Shown piece by piece: positions 46,490 to 58,127 of a stretch of DNA of 64,000 nt. Under the pieces are notes generated by a model. The model had not been told where the DNA came from, ran no database searches, and worked only from the letters and a program-made list of their open reading frames with translations. Source of the DNA: Deroplatys truncata (Eukaryota; Arthropoda; Insecta; Mantodea; Mantidae); NCBI GenBank assembly GCA_030765065.1, contig CM060977.1, forward strand, positions 97,109,795-97,173,794, written 5' to 3'. Numbering within the stretch: the first letter of the stretch is position 1; each line of letters opens with the position of its first letter. A program made the translations under genes and the position numbers.

Positions 46490-46697
46490 CTCTCTTTATA
46501 ATATTAATATATATTTTAATCCAAATAATTCAATCCGATTTTTGGAAAACGGAATGTTTTGAAACGCTTTCATGTAAAGTGTAGTTTTGCTGGAGGATTT
46601 TTTTTCTTTCTTCGTGTGGCATCTTTGGAAGATCCTGAACTTAAATACGAAGCGTTGTGTTTATACAATTAGTTTTGAGCTATGTTGTTTTCACACA
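46490..46697 (-). repeat. Rep-A, reverse, first part
   Basis: Reverse text including TGTGGCATCTTTGGAAGATC and GAACTTAAATACGAAG. It continues at 47859 beyond the LINE. Confidence 0.75.
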
Positions 46698-47858
46698 TTA
46701 GTATATTCATATATTTATTTCCATAATACTATACAAAATTCTTACAGTTTTTAATACATTACTTTGAGTTGCTATTTTTTTTCTTTGGTCCATTATGCAT
46801 TTTAACACCGTGGTTATTTATGCATGGTGGGTCATAAAAAATTCATATTGCTTTATTTTTCTAAACCATTTTCTCTTACTTTCCCCATATATTCTCCTAT
46901 TCTTTTTATATCTCTCTCCTTTTGTATTTTCATTATCTTAGTTTTTAATACTTATTTGTTAACATGCTCCCATACTTTAGGTAAAAACTCATCTCTCCAC
47001 AACTTTGTTTCTTCATATTCAATTATATAATGCAAATCATTATCTACCTCTCCACAAAAAGGACATCTATCAAATTCGCTCCTATCAAATTCCTATCTCT
47101 CCTTAGTCTGTGTGCACTTAATATAGACCAGCCCCACCCTTCTCTCACTAACCTATTACCTACATGCACATACTTCTCCCTTCCCCAGTCCACCTTTAAT
47201 TGTCTATATTTCCAAACTTTTCTTTCCTTCTAGCCTTTTAAATAATTCTTGTTTTTCTATATCTTACTCTGTTCCTCACTTCTTTCCAGAAACCCTTAAC
47301 TAACCCCTCCTTCTCCTCCCATAAGTTACCCATTCCTATTTGCTGTAAAATTCTCCTTATTCCTTCAGCCCAGTTCATCCCATCATTGGATTTTTCTTGT
47401 ATTATTAAACATTGCCTCAAGATATTATATTCGTCCAATGATTTCAATCTATGCCAATATTTAATTATCCTTTCTACTATCATGACCTTGCTACCTACAC
47501 TTCCCAACTCCAACATTGCTGCTCCATTAGGTGATGAAATAGATAAACCTAACATGCAATTACAGAACGATGTATGTACTTTATCAATCATCTCGCATCC
47601 TTTGTCACTTCCCCAAATCTCTGATCCATATCCCATTTTTGCTTCAACTACAGCTTTGTAAACCCTTTCCAACAATTTAATTTCCATATCTGGTATTTTA
47701 TTTAAGCATATTCTTATAGCCGTCATTGCTAATCTTCCCTTAGCTAAGGCACTTATCTTGTGATCATTACATCTCCCATTACTACTTATTCTCTCTCCCA
47801 AATAATCAAACTTGTTTACTTTGCAGCTCTTCCCCTTCCACATACCACTTTCCCCACA
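46698..47858 (-). mobile_element. 5'-truncated LINE inserted in Rep-A
   Basis: Both flanks are reverse Rep-A text that would join within the GT tract, so the insertion interval is well defined. The 3' end on the minus strand is an A/T-rich tail (GGAAATAAATATATGAATA). The 5' end lies within the reverse-transcriptase thumb, typical of incomplete target-primed reverse transcription. Confidence 0.8.
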
Positions 47859-47936
47859 TACAAACAGGGACATTTTTCTGAAACTGCCTTTTTGGATGCA
47901 GGGAACCTCAAATATATATTTCCCGTGAAGTTTCAT
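46980..47936 (-). pseudogene. LINE ORF2 C-terminal half
   Basis: The main frame (47936 down to 47238) contains FDYLGERISSNGRCND, then ISALAKGRLAMTAIR, KIPDMEIKLLERVYKAV, GYGSEIWGS, FCNCMLGLSISSPNGAAM and IIKYWHRLKSLDEYN. Those are the thumb and connector of a non-LTR reverse transcriptase. The first residues of this frame derive from Rep-A and are not part of the protein. A frameshift at the end of this frame is followed by CPFCGEVDNDLHYIIEY, the C-terminal CCHC knuckle with its last cysteine changed to tyrosine. It is a dead copy, but the long open frame implies a fairly recent insertion. Confidence 0.8.
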
Positions 47937-47995
47937 TATAGAGTTTTATTAGGAATGTGTGTAGCTTTATGGTAAAGGAAGTAAAAAATAGCTAG
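47859..47995 (-). repeat. Rep-A, reverse, second part
   Basis: Reverse 5' text of Rep-A: CATTTTTCTGAAACTGCC, AACCTCAAATATATATTTCC and GTGAAGTTTCATTATAGAG. It completes the copy at 46490-46697. Confidence 0.75.
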
Positions 47996-48539
47996 CTTTC
48001 TAGTTTCTTACCTTCTTATGTTTACTGCACTCTTTAGACATAATACAAAATGTACGTTGCAGAGAAGTGAATTCCTTATTTCCATTTACGCTTTGTTAAA
48101 AAGTATGCGGCATTTATTGTAAGCTATTTAAGCCGAAATATTTCTAATGCTCGTAAAAGGAATACTTGCAACTGTACCCCGTTTTGAAGAAAGGTTAACT
48201 CCGCTCGGCGAAAGAGAAAACAAGGATTCATTAAGTGATTTTCCTGGCTTGAGATAAATATTTCCTTAGAAAATGAACACAATAGTGTTATTTCAGAAAG
48301 CGAGCTCTCGCACAATGGCGTCGAGTTTTCTTAATCTCAGGCCATTATAAGAGGTAGAAATGCTTCACCCGGAGTTTCACTAAGACTTTGTCACCTAAAG
48401 TCCCACAGGAAATCATAGCTCTTATGTTCCTGGAATTAAAGAATACGCATACAACAGAACAGAAATACTTAAATGATGGTACGATTTCAAAGATCACGAA
48501 ATAAACTAAATAAACTAATAACATTACGAAAACCCAAAG
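47996..48539. other. No recognisable feature
   Basis: No gene or repeat supported. Confidence 0.4.
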
Positions 48540-48770
48540 GAAAACGATGTTAGGAGAATACAGTCAGATGAAATGAAATTTCTTAGAAAAGTAATAGGAT
48601 GCACAAGATTGAATAAAACGGGGATAAAATTAATGAGCTAAACTTACTTCCAGTTATACAGAAGATAATTGTAGATTATCATACAAGTCGTATTTTACGA
48701 GTAGGAATGTTTGCGAAACGAAGGCCTTTGCCGAGATTTGCAATCCTACAAGCAAAATAAAACCACTTAT
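48540..48770 (+). pseudogene. LINE ORF2 C-terminal remnant
   Basis: One frame reads NDVRRIQSDEMKFLRKVIG and CTRLNKTG, matching the common LINE pattern RRLxxxEMxFLRxVxGxTRxDRxRN. A shifted frame continues INELNLLPVIQKIIVDYH and RILRVGMFAKRR. At least one frameshift is present. Together with 16991-17121 it may represent the same LINE lineage, distinct from the zinc-knuckle LINEs. Confidence 0.5.
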
Positions 48771-50815
48771 AACACGTGTGGCATATACTATTTTTAAACC
48801 GCCCTCGAATTTGTAAAATTACAATAGTGCTATATTGGTTCCTGAAACTAACAGATCACATTTAGGACACGGTTCTTGAAACAAACAAATGTCGTTAAAA
48901 AACCAGATGTTTGATATTTTGTTAATTTACTAGCAGTCATTTTTAGTGAAATTCTTTTCAACATGTATTGACTTGCAGCAGGCAATAGGCGATTAAATTC
49001 AATATCATATTGCTTTCTGAATTTGTTAGGTAAGTACTACTGGTGTTATTCTTTCTGCAGCTTCTGTAATTTTACCTGGTTCTTCCATTTCAACTTCTTC
49101 TGAATTCATAATTTCCGCCGTTAGTCTTTATGTAGGTTGTTATAGATAAAAGAATAACGCTTTAGTTCAAAGAAAGCTGCCAATATAAGTATAGGTTAAC
49201 TCTACACAGAATTGCCATACATTAAAATATTACATTATGTGTTGTGAACAGATAATGCGAGCGCCATGAGAAATTAATCATATGAAAAGGCCTAATGAAA
49301 ACTAAAACCTAATCAAAGCAAGTCAAGTTATCAAACATGTAAAAATACAAGGGGTACTTGCATGTGATTGATCTTGAAACCAAAGTTGGTCACAATGAAG
49401 ATCATGGCGCTAGTGCATATCTAAAGTTTTAGCTCGTGTGCACTGTGTTAGAAGTTGTACTTTTAGACCATACTGTCTAAAACAGAAGTAGTTAAACCTT
49501 CTGAGTAGTATAAATAAGGAATGACTCCCGAAACAGCACTGATTTAAAAACCGTGATAGAGAAGAGATGTTGTTCGACGAAGAGAAAGATGGCGAGTTGA
49601 GAACGGAACAGATTCTTCTACTACATGAAAAGAAGAAGAACTTAAGAAAACAGAACTCTTGTTTCGATATTTATCTAAGAAGACGTAATTGGCAGCTACG
49701 ACGAAATTGTTGACTTTTACTGCTTTACACGCAAAAGAAGAAAATGGCCTCTGGTGTAGCTCTTGGGAATAACGTGTAAATTCTTCCATTTTATTCAGGA
49801 TATCTTGGAGAAAACAGAAGATAAACAGGTGAACATATTTTATGCAACTTGGAATTCAAATGTCCTGGGAAAGTGAGTTTTCCCAGGACGACTAAGAAGT
49901 TGTTTAATATTACAACGAGTCCTGATAAAAAGTTCCTGCAGTGACGTACAATATTTTGAACTATGTTAATAACCCACCTCAACTGATTTACTTACAGAGG
50001 CATTTCTTTCCATAATGCTACTAAACATTTGCAGTCCCATACTCAATAATAAGTTAAAAAAGTTGATACTCACTCCGACAACAACGCCACTGTGCGACAA
50101 GTTACAAGTTTACTAATATGCAACCAACTCGTATGAGCATATGAAACATGTGACAGCGTCCATGTCCAACACAATATGCACTACAATATTTAACCAATGT
50201 ATAAAGTATTTCGGTATGGTATGAAACAAAATATTGTACGTAACTGAAACAAGGTGATTTTTTCCCAGGTTTCGTTTCGATATCGCAGGAAACCTTACTT
50301 GTTCTGAAAAAAACCTCACTTACCTATACAGAAAATAACTATGTATTGGTTAAATATTCTGCTGTACATTATGTGGACATAGACGCAGTTAAATGTTTTA
50401 TATGCTCATTACAGACCAAAAGTCAAGTAATTTATTATTAGCTGAAGGAATGTTGGTGAACGGAAACTAACTGAACGGAAAAATTCAATGTGACGTAGGT
50501 TTGAAGACGAAAAGAACCATGAACTTCCAGATAGTACATAACGAATATCTTTGAATAACTTTAATAACGAATTTGTAAAATATATTTTGGAGATATTGGT
50601 GAAGCCAGAAGGGAAGTAAGTTCTGACCATTACCTAGGGTAGTTTATGCAAGCAGCAGTTACCTTATTTGACAAAAACAGAGAACACAAAACAAAGACAT
50701 TTTGCTGGAAGTGCAAAATGCTGGATCTCAACTAAGTATGTCTACCTTTATTGAGGATAATGAAAAAAATTATAAGTAAAGAAATTCAAAAACACGTATA
50801 GGTTATATTAATTGG
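48771..50815. other. No recognisable gene
   Basis: Two kilobases of AT-rich sequence. A minus-strand stretch near 49050-49135 (reading NSEEVEMEEPGKITEAAERI) looks protein-like and could be a LINE ORF1 scrap, but is too short to name. A TATAAATA-like box at 49511 stands alone. Confidence 0.35.
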
Positions 50816-50819
50816 TGGT

Positions 50820-51890
50820 TTAATTACATTAGTTGGTAACGTCTGTGGCAGGCATTCGGAAGATCCCTGGTTCAAACCCTCGGGCTGACCAATCTGACAG
50901 AAGGTGCTTTGGCGGTTTATCTTGAACGCTAGGCAAATGCTGGGCTGGATAATTGGATTCGCGAAGTTTGCTATCATCTCTTTCATAACTAAATTTCGTT
51001 TCCATCTTCTTCAACGCCCATTCGCTGATCACCCATTCTGGATATGCTATGATCCAGAGTTTGCTTGCTCCTCGATATGCTACTGACACCAGACATTGGG
51101 CTGATCACCCATTCTCTATTTACTATGGCCCAGAGTTTGCTTGCTCCTCAACATGCTACTGACACCAGACATTGGGCTGATCACCCATTCTCGATATGCT
51201 ATAATCCAGAGTTTGCTTGCTACTCGATATGCTACTGACACCAGACATTGGACTGATCACTCATTCTCGATTTACTATGGCCCAGAGTTTGCTTGCTCCT
51301 CAACATGCTACTGACATCAGACATTGGGCTGATCACCCATTCTCGATATGCTATAATCCAGAGTTTGCTTGCTACTCGACATGCTACTGACACCAGACAT
51401 TGGGCTCATCACCCATTCTCGATATACTATGACCCGGAGTTTGCTTGCTCCTCGACATGCTACTGACACCAGACGTTGGGCTGATCATCCATTCCGGATA
51501 TGCTATGATCCAGAGTTAACTTGCTCCTCGACATGCGACTAATACCAGATATTGGGCTGATCACCCATTCTCGGTATGCTATAATCCAGAGTTTGCTTGC
51601 TACTCGATATGCTACTGACACCAGATATTGGACTGATCACTCATTCTCGATATACTATGACCCAGAGTTTGCTTGCTCCTCAACATGCTACTGACACCAG
51701 ACATTGGGCTGATCACCCATTACGGATATGCTATGATCCAGAGTTTACTTGCTCCTCGACATGCTACTGATATAAGACATTGGACCGATCACCCATCCTG
51801 GATAAGCTATGATTCTGAGTTTGCTTGCTCCTCGACATGCTACTGACCGAAGACATTGGCTTGTAAGTGTTTGGGGGTGTAAGCACGACA
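50820..51890 (+). mobile_element. SINE-delta with internal 76-bp tandem array
   Basis: A tRNA-like head (TTGGTAACGTCTGTGG, B box GGTTCAAACCC) is followed by a core, CGCTAGGCAAATGCTGGGC then GGATAATTGG, also seen in SINE-gamma. Next come a linker, eleven 76-base monomers, and a tail TTGTAAGTGTTTGGGGGTG. The same order of head, array and tail recurs at 62990-63900. Confidence 0.75.
51025..51860 (+). repeat. Tandem array, 11 monomers of exactly 76 bp
   Basis: Each monomer starts CTGATCACCCATTCTCG-like and contains CAGAGTTTGCTTGCT and CATGCTACTGACACCAGAC. Starts fall at 51025, 51101, 51177, 51253, 51329, 51405, 51481, 51557, 51633, 51709 and 51785, with no indel in any unit. Alternating monomer variants (TTTACTATGG versus ATGCTATAATCC) point to a two-unit amplification step. 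Confidence 0.95.
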
Positions 51891-51999
51891 AAGATGATCA
51901 TAATCCGTTGAAGAAGAATATCTATACACTTAAAAAATATGTGTTATAGATAACACAATTTGTTGCATCTTGTGCTATATAATTTCTCCATTCATTTGT

Positions 52000-52455
52000 T
52001 ATAGGTTAGAGACGAAGATGGGTTTCAGCATAGTAGCCAAGTTAGACCTATTGCTCATACTAAACCTCCAGGAGGAAAGTACGAAGGTGGCCAGATCTAG
52101 TGGCACCAAACAGAGCGAGGCGACTAATGTTTCCAGGTTGAACGTCATCGGCGGCCCTCGATGCTCCCTATCCCCAAAAAAAAAAATTCGGGCAGAATAT
52201 TCTGTGCTTGGGAAGAAGTAGTTGCTCCTTATAGAACATCCACTGGATGCTCCACACACTATCGACCTCCGTGTGAGGCATTGTAACCTTGAAAATAATA
52301 CTCGTAAGCAATGCCCAGAGAGAAAACGGAGTGGAATGTACAGTATACAATTCACCCTAGCATTCACCTACCAACCTAGCCAGTCTAACGGGAATCGAAC
52401 CTGAGACCTCACACGCGAGTCTCAGGCGCTACTACTGAGCCATCCTGTTCAATAT
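52000..52455 (-). mobile_element. SINE-epsilon, reverse
   Basis: The minus strand starts near ACAGGATGGCTCAGTAG, has B box GGTTCGATTCCCGTT, then GGTTGGTAGGTGAATGCTAG, which resembles the core of SINE-gamma and SINE-delta. The body includes CATTCCACTCCG and GACCTCGCTCTGTTTGG-like text. Only one copy is in the window. Confidence 0.65.
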
Positions 52456-53249
52456 CTGATATGTTACATTCATATGACTTGAGCACCTGGAATTTATTTT
52501 ATAAGAATGTGATACACTTAATTTTGAGATCCTCAGAAAAAAAATTTAAGTAAATCCAAAACATTGGCTTTAGAATTTTTGCGAGTCTTTTCCCGGGTGT
52601 TTATGTAAGTAGGGATTTTGTGATATGATTTTTAGAGGAAATGATTACCTCAGGTTCACCACATAGAGAAATTATGTAATTCATGCTGACGATGTTTATG
52701 TAGGCGCTGAGGCTACTTTAGTTTGAGTTGCAGTGTTAATTGATGCTTTTTACTGTCTCGGGCGGACCTCGAATGGTGTTTAGCAGGGAATCTCTGTCGG
52801 TCGTTTCTTTAAACTTATTCTGTTAAACTTACAATTTTTGCATCTGTTTCCGATACAACCTGAAATGGAACACCGGGCTTATTCCGTCAACAAGGTTAAT
52901 CCAAAATTAATTAAATCTTACTCCTTCCCTGTTGCAAGGTAGCTTAGATTATTTATTAGAAAGAATAACGCCTCTCTTGGTATTAGAACTTAATGTCTGA
53001 TAGTGTCACCCTTCAGCACTCATCAAGATACATGCAAGCTAGAACCTGTTCCTATCGGTAATAATTTTCCCTAAAAATATACCACATAACCCTGGGTTAC
53101 TTAAGCATCCTATATGATTTGCAAGAATTCTAAAGCCAATTTAATATATATTACATGATATCTTATTAAATTGTATAGAACCTTATACAATTAGATTTAT
53201 CAAGTTGTAAAATAAACTATAACCATCGCAATGCTTCCGTAAGTTTCAC
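52456..53249. other. No recognisable feature
   Basis: Includes a poorly conserved reversed Rep-A end near 52463-52480 (TGTTACATTCATATGACTT). Otherwise unassigned. Confidence 0.4.
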
Positions 53250-53590
53250 TACCCACTATGTTTTATACATTTTCTACAAACTATTCTTAGATAAGCTTAC
53301 TTTAATGTCCAGTCCATAGAATACAATTCTGCCTATAACTACTAGGTGGTACATCAAGTAACTATGAGAGGGTATTGAAATAATTTTAGAAAAAGCAACG
53401 GATATATCGGTTGCCATTAAAAACTCAATTGAGATAAATTGTTTGTCTTTAAGATATAGAGATTTTTGTGTAGTAAGGCTTTGTAGAAAGCTCTACCAGT
53501 TAAACAAAATTATTTGCGAATAAAGAGGACTTCAGAAGCTATTCCCAAGAAAATTCAAGATATACATTTTGTTTCATGTAGCTATCTAAA
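53250..53590 (-). repeat. Rep-A, reverse, diverged first part
   Basis: Contains reversed text such as ACAAACTATTCTTAGATAAG, TACCAGTTAAACAAAATTAT, GGACTTCAGAAGCTATTCCC and AATTCAAGATATACATTTTG. It resumes at 54440. Confidence 0.65.
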
Positions 53591-54439
53591 TATTCTGTGG
53601 CCACGTGTGCGAAGCTGCTGGCAGGCTGCGCCAGTTTAAAGCATGCAGGCCCCTCTGCCCGCACAACAAACTCTTTATGTACGTCTGCCCGCAAATTTGG
53701 AAAGCTTAGTGCTTTCGAATAGTTTCCCTTGCAGAAATTTTCGCTGTATATGTATAATTATAAGGGTGGTACAGGAATGGCTCAGGCGGTAATGTCTGTG
53801 GCCCGCATTTGGGGGCCGTGGGTTCGATTCCTGTAGCCGATCTTTCTGACACCTTTCTGGATTTTTCGGGGGTTTCCCCGAGTCGCTAGGCGAATGCTGG
53901 GAAGGATAATTAAGGCGCCCAAATTTCCTGTCCCCCCATTTCACCTCCATTCTCACTCCACTTCAACTTGGTCTCCTTCAAGATTGTACGTGTCGGCGCG
54001 AGGTCTCGGCGTGTGCATGGTAGGGTAAAAGATGCTCTATGGAAACGTTTGTACGTTTCTCCGGGTTTCAGGCCCACCAGGGTATGTGTAAACATACAGC
54101 ATGGAGGGAAGCCGGCTACATCAGTGCCCATCCGAGGAGTTTAAATCTGTACATTGTAGGGACCCTGCCCTCTGTCTATCGTGTCTCCTGGTCCGTCCGC
54201 CCTCTGTCTCCTCTCAACTCATTCCTATCTCCCTCTCGGGGACGCAGCGTCCGGGGCATAGCTATAAAAGATCTATATAGGTTAACGTGCTAAGTCCTAA
54301 TCTAATCCTACAAGTGTGCTACTCGCGCCGAGAAGTTAGTTCAGCCAGAGGGACAGTCAAGTATAGTCGAAAACAGAGGAGAATCTGGACCACGCTGAGC
54401 TTCTAAGTAACGAATAAAATTGCTCGGCAATAATTTCAC
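53591..54439 (+). mobile_element. SINE-gamma in a larger insert
   Basis: The SINE head at about 53767 has ATGGCTCAGGCGGTAATG and B box GTGGGTTCGATTCCTG. The core is GGGTTTCCCCGAGTCGCTAG then GCGAATGCTGGGAAGGATAA, and the body runs to about 54300. The 53591-53766 and 54300-54439 ends of the insert are unassigned. Confidence 0.7.
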
Positions 54440-54590
54440 TTATCACTTGTTACAATGTGGTATTTTAATCAAAAAGGTTTCAGCTACTTTTGAGAAAATC
54501 ACCAACAACGAAACTTTTTGCATATAAGGGTTAATTTGGGGTGGGCGTTTACTTGAAAATATTCGTGTTGCATCATTTGAGAGAGAGAAT
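54440..54590 (-). repeat. Rep-A, reverse, second part
   Basis: GGTATTTTAATCAAAAAGG, TTTTGAGAAAATCACCAAC and GAAAATATTCGTGTTGCATC are reversed middle Rep-A text continuing 53250-53590. Confidence 0.7.
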
Positions 54591-55149
54591 TTATTAACAA
54601 ATTCACCTTCCTCCAATTGGCTGCTGCCATAAACGAAGCATACTAAACAACAAAATGATACACATAACTGAAACTGTTAATGCCATAAATATCTATTGAT
54701 AAAGTTGCAACAAATTAAACATTATCTGAAAATAATTATAGTCTACAAATGTATATGGAAATGTTCCTTATCTAAACTAAATCTGTATATGAGATTAATC
54801 AGTTAATATGTACTACAAATGATTTTTCAATATAGTTAGTGAACCTTTAAGAACACTAAAGGTCAGTGCTTTAATAAAGGAGTTCTTTAATTTATATTTT
54901 CTGTAAAGCGTTACAAAAGTGCTCCAATGAGTAATCCAGCAACTCAATTGAAGCAAGATGATATTTATTGCAGAAGTATGGGGCTATTGGCTCTTAAATG
55001 GGACACTTTTCTTTGGAACTTCAGCCGGCTGGTCTTCACCTGTTTTCCATCTGACGGTAGGATCTATGATGGTTTCAGAACATGAACCAACTTAAATGGT
55101 TAATATTTCGATTCTTCTGTTCGATGGATTCTCTGCAATACCATGGAAT
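54591..55149. other. No recognisable feature
   Basis: AT-rich sequence without supportable features. Confidence 0.4.
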
Positions 55150-55890
55150 TCCTAGTAAACCTACTGAACTTAAACACCTGTTTGGTATTTATTCATACTA
55201 CTCGTATTTAATTTCATGGTTGTGTTGTTCACATACACATATGGGGGGCCTCAAAACATGTACTTCCGGCAGATTGAATTGGCTACGGAGGGGACTCGGC
55301 ACTGATATACATAGGGGATATTGTACCTACTGTACCTACACCCCAAAAGGGGGGATCCCCGGGAGAAAGGATGAGGCGAGAGGAGACACCGGGTGGCCGG
55401 AACCAGGAATAACGGCACAGGAATGGCAGAATCCCTAAATTTCCAGATAGACACTCCCCTGCAGACGGGCAGGCAGACCGGGGATCACAACCCACACATA
55501 GGGGGTCCAGTGTTCCTCTAGGTTGCTCGGGTACCCCCGGCAGCCAGCCGAAATCCTAGGGACGGAGAGAGTCACAAAGAGCATTCTGTTCCCCTGACAC
55601 ACAGCACCAAAACACCATCGCCGACAATTCCAACCCTGAAAGAGGCCAAAGGATGAAAAATAAATGGAGGGACAGGAAATTCGGGGGATGTGAGAATTTT
55701 CTCAGCTTCGCCTAGCGACCCGGGAAACCCCCGAAAAAACCCACGAGTCAGGAAAGTAGGCCCACGGCCTCCCGAATGCGGGCCACAGACGAAACCGCCT
55801 GAGACATCCCGCTCGGTTACTTCCGGTGGAGTATCAATACCAAATTTATGTGTGAAATGCAATACTAGATACGCGGTAAAGAAAGTTGGA
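55150..55890 (-). repeat. Rep-A, reverse, split by a SINE
   Basis: 55150-55269 and 55818-55890 are reverse Rep-A (TTTGGTATTTATTCATACT; GAGTATCAATACCAAATT). The SINE between them is bounded by a 9-base repeat. Confidence 0.8.
55270..55817 (-). mobile_element. SINE-gamma, complete, with target duplication
   Basis: TACTTCCGG occurs at 55261-55269 and again at 55818-55826, exactly flanking a 548-base insert. On the minus strand the insert begins CGAGCGGGATGTCTCAGGCG (A-box region; no clear B box remains), passes GGGTTTCCCGGGTCGCTAGG and CCTGTCCCTCCATTT, and ends near CTCCGTAGCCAATTCAATC. Its length is consistent with a complete element. GC content is much higher than the surrounding Rep-A. Confidence 0.9.
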
Positions 55891-56744
55891 AATATATAAA
55901 ATCTAGCTAGTAGTTTCCTTCACCAGGAAATGCGAGAAAGTTTTCAAGAGAAAGTCAACAAATGTTTCTCCTTTACTTCCTGCAGTAGTTACATGCTAAT
56001 GCTGTCTTGCTTCTTCTTTAGGTACCCATTGTTTGCTTCGTTACTTGTTTATGTTTCTACTACGAATGTATAGGAACCTTTTGTCTCACTGACTGAGCTC
56101 GCAGTTTCCAAGGGAGCATCCATTCTTTTCTTGTACGCATGCAAAATCTTGGAATTGTTTTTGCTTCAACCTCAGGGGAGACTTGACATAATACATGCAA
56201 ATGTAAAGCAGCTTCGAGCGGTTTTTGCTGATGTGTTTTTATTGCTTTAATGGCCTTAAGTACAACTTCAAGTTTAGTGTATCCATGGAAACACAGCTTT
56301 GTTTCGAATTCATTGTGAGTAGAAGAAGAAACAAATCCAAGCAATATGTGTTGCGGGTACAGCTTGTAGCCGTTTCTGGACCATGTTTAAAATAAACTGA
56401 TTTAAAATATCCAAAATATTTATTCAAATGCATAAATGTATTTGGAAAATGACTTAGAGGTCAAATATGCAGTGCCTTTCCTTCACACTGTGGCCACCAC
56501 ATGGTTACTCGTTGCAATTCGGACTCCCGACGAAACAACTGCATATAATGCCCACGCAACGCCTCACGTGCTCATAGAATTACAATGAAAATAAGCACAT
56601 ACCTTATCGTAAGATATGCTGAAAAGGTTGCTTATTCACACTGGAGAGTTCAATATAGAAAATAGGGTGAATTTCTCGCCTGATGTTTTCTTTCAACTCT
56701 TCAAATGTATAGGTTTGTTGCACACATCTTACATTTAAAGTTAA
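55891..56744. other. No recognisable gene
   Basis: A 94-codon minus frame at 56060-56344 (KLCFHGYTKLEVVLKAIKA) has ordinary protein-like composition but no recognised family. It has no start-site or splice support that would justify calling a gene. Confidence 0.35.
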
Positions 56745-57010
56745 AAAAGACATTGAGTTTTATTTGTGGACACTCTTCAACTCCTATTGTTGTTAGGTCC
56801 CATTCTATATTGGACCTGAAAGACCGGAAATTTTGCTCAAAGGTCCCTTTATCCAGCTTGAGGTTCCTTTACGTGAGTAAATCTACGACACGGCCTAACT
56901 TCCCCCAAAGCAAGCCATCGTTACGCCCGAAAAGTATCCATCGCTAGGTTTGACTCGGGATATCGGGAACTACAGATCACGGAGGGCGACCACGCAGGAC
57001 GACCACATGG
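56745..57010 (-). mobile_element. SINE-beta, reverse, diverged
   Basis: Shares with 45911-46205 the phrases TGAGTTTTATTTGTGGACAC, CCGGAAATTTTGCTC, CTTGAGGTTCCTTTACGTGA and a decayed B box (GAGTCAAACC on the minus strand). Confidence 0.8.
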
Positions 57011-58127
57011 GAGGAGGATATTTTTCAAGTTCCCACGTACATAAACGATACAAAGATTAAATTAGGATATTGTGAGGCACATGTTTTACTAAAAACCCTA
57101 ACTTAAAACATTTCCTGAATTAAAATTTAATGACTCATCAGCTATATGAGCGGTGTCAAAGTCTTATTGGAAAATTTCAGACTGACATTCAACGTCGTTA
57201 GGCAGTTCAATTAATAAGGTTATTCATTCTTTCACCTTCCTGAATTAACATTTTTCTTTTAAAAACACAGGTCCTATTACTCTGAATGCATTTACTGCAC
57301 AGTAATTTCCACGTCGTGCAAGGGAATATCGTGTGAAAAATGGGTTTCTCTGTACTGCAATATCTATTATATTACGACGAATATTAAGCGTAGCTCAATT
57401 ACACTTATCATTTCGCGAAATCTAATTAATGAAATGTATGCGAATCTAATAACATGAAAAATAAACTGTGGGCGACAAACCACAGACATTGTAAGAATTA
57501 AAAGAAAACATCGGACAAGAAATTCGCTCAAATTCGTATATTGAACTCTCGAGTGCGAGTGAAGATTTCCTGAGAAGATGCCAGAAATATATGGATACAG
57601 ATGAACAACCTTTCCAACAGATACATACGTATTAGCCTGTGAACAAAGGTCAGATCTAGGTAAACAGCGAAAGGGGAGGTGTAAGGAAACACTTCATCGT
57701 AGTTGCTGGAAGGCATGCTGCACAACAAGCGTCAGCAACAGACCCTGGATGAGTCCGTCTTGTATGGTTGATGCGATAAGTCTGATATTCAAACATTAAC
57801 ACATGAGCACAGGTCGGTTTTGGGATCAGGAGCGAAGGAAAAGCGGGAAGTAAGACAAACTTTAAGAGGAGTGCTAAAATCAGGAAAGGATTGAGGGCTA
57901 GGCGCGGCAGACGTAGGTTATTATTTAATTACTAACATAAATCCACAGCATATTGCATCATGCATTTAGTGTCTCAGCTACTGAGTGCTGGTACACAATG
58001 AGAGGCTAACCATTACATGCGCGTGCAGTACTGAACAAGACGGTGTTACCGTACCCTCCAATAGGTTTCACATCATACGCACCTAGGAACCGCGACTGGT
58101 ACTGTGCAAGAGTGTGTTTTGTTTATA
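57011..58127. other. No recognisable feature
   Basis: Unassigned sequence before a split Tc1 copy. The last 100 bases are GC-richer. Confidence 0.4.

Noticed and set aside
48790-49135. Minus-strand text resembling a LINE ORF1 (EEPGKITEAAERITPVVL)
   Set aside because: Only about 30 residues are coherent and the rest is broken, so the assignment would be a guess.
49511-49518. TATAAATA-like box as a host promoter
   Set aside because: No initiator, reading frame or LTR structure accompanies it.
51025-51860. CRISPR-like array
   Set aside because: Monomers are contiguous 76-bp tandem repeats with no unique spacers, in an animal genome.
56060-56344. 94-codon minus-strand frame
   Set aside because: Readable but unrecognised; no splice consensus and no neighbours of the same kind.
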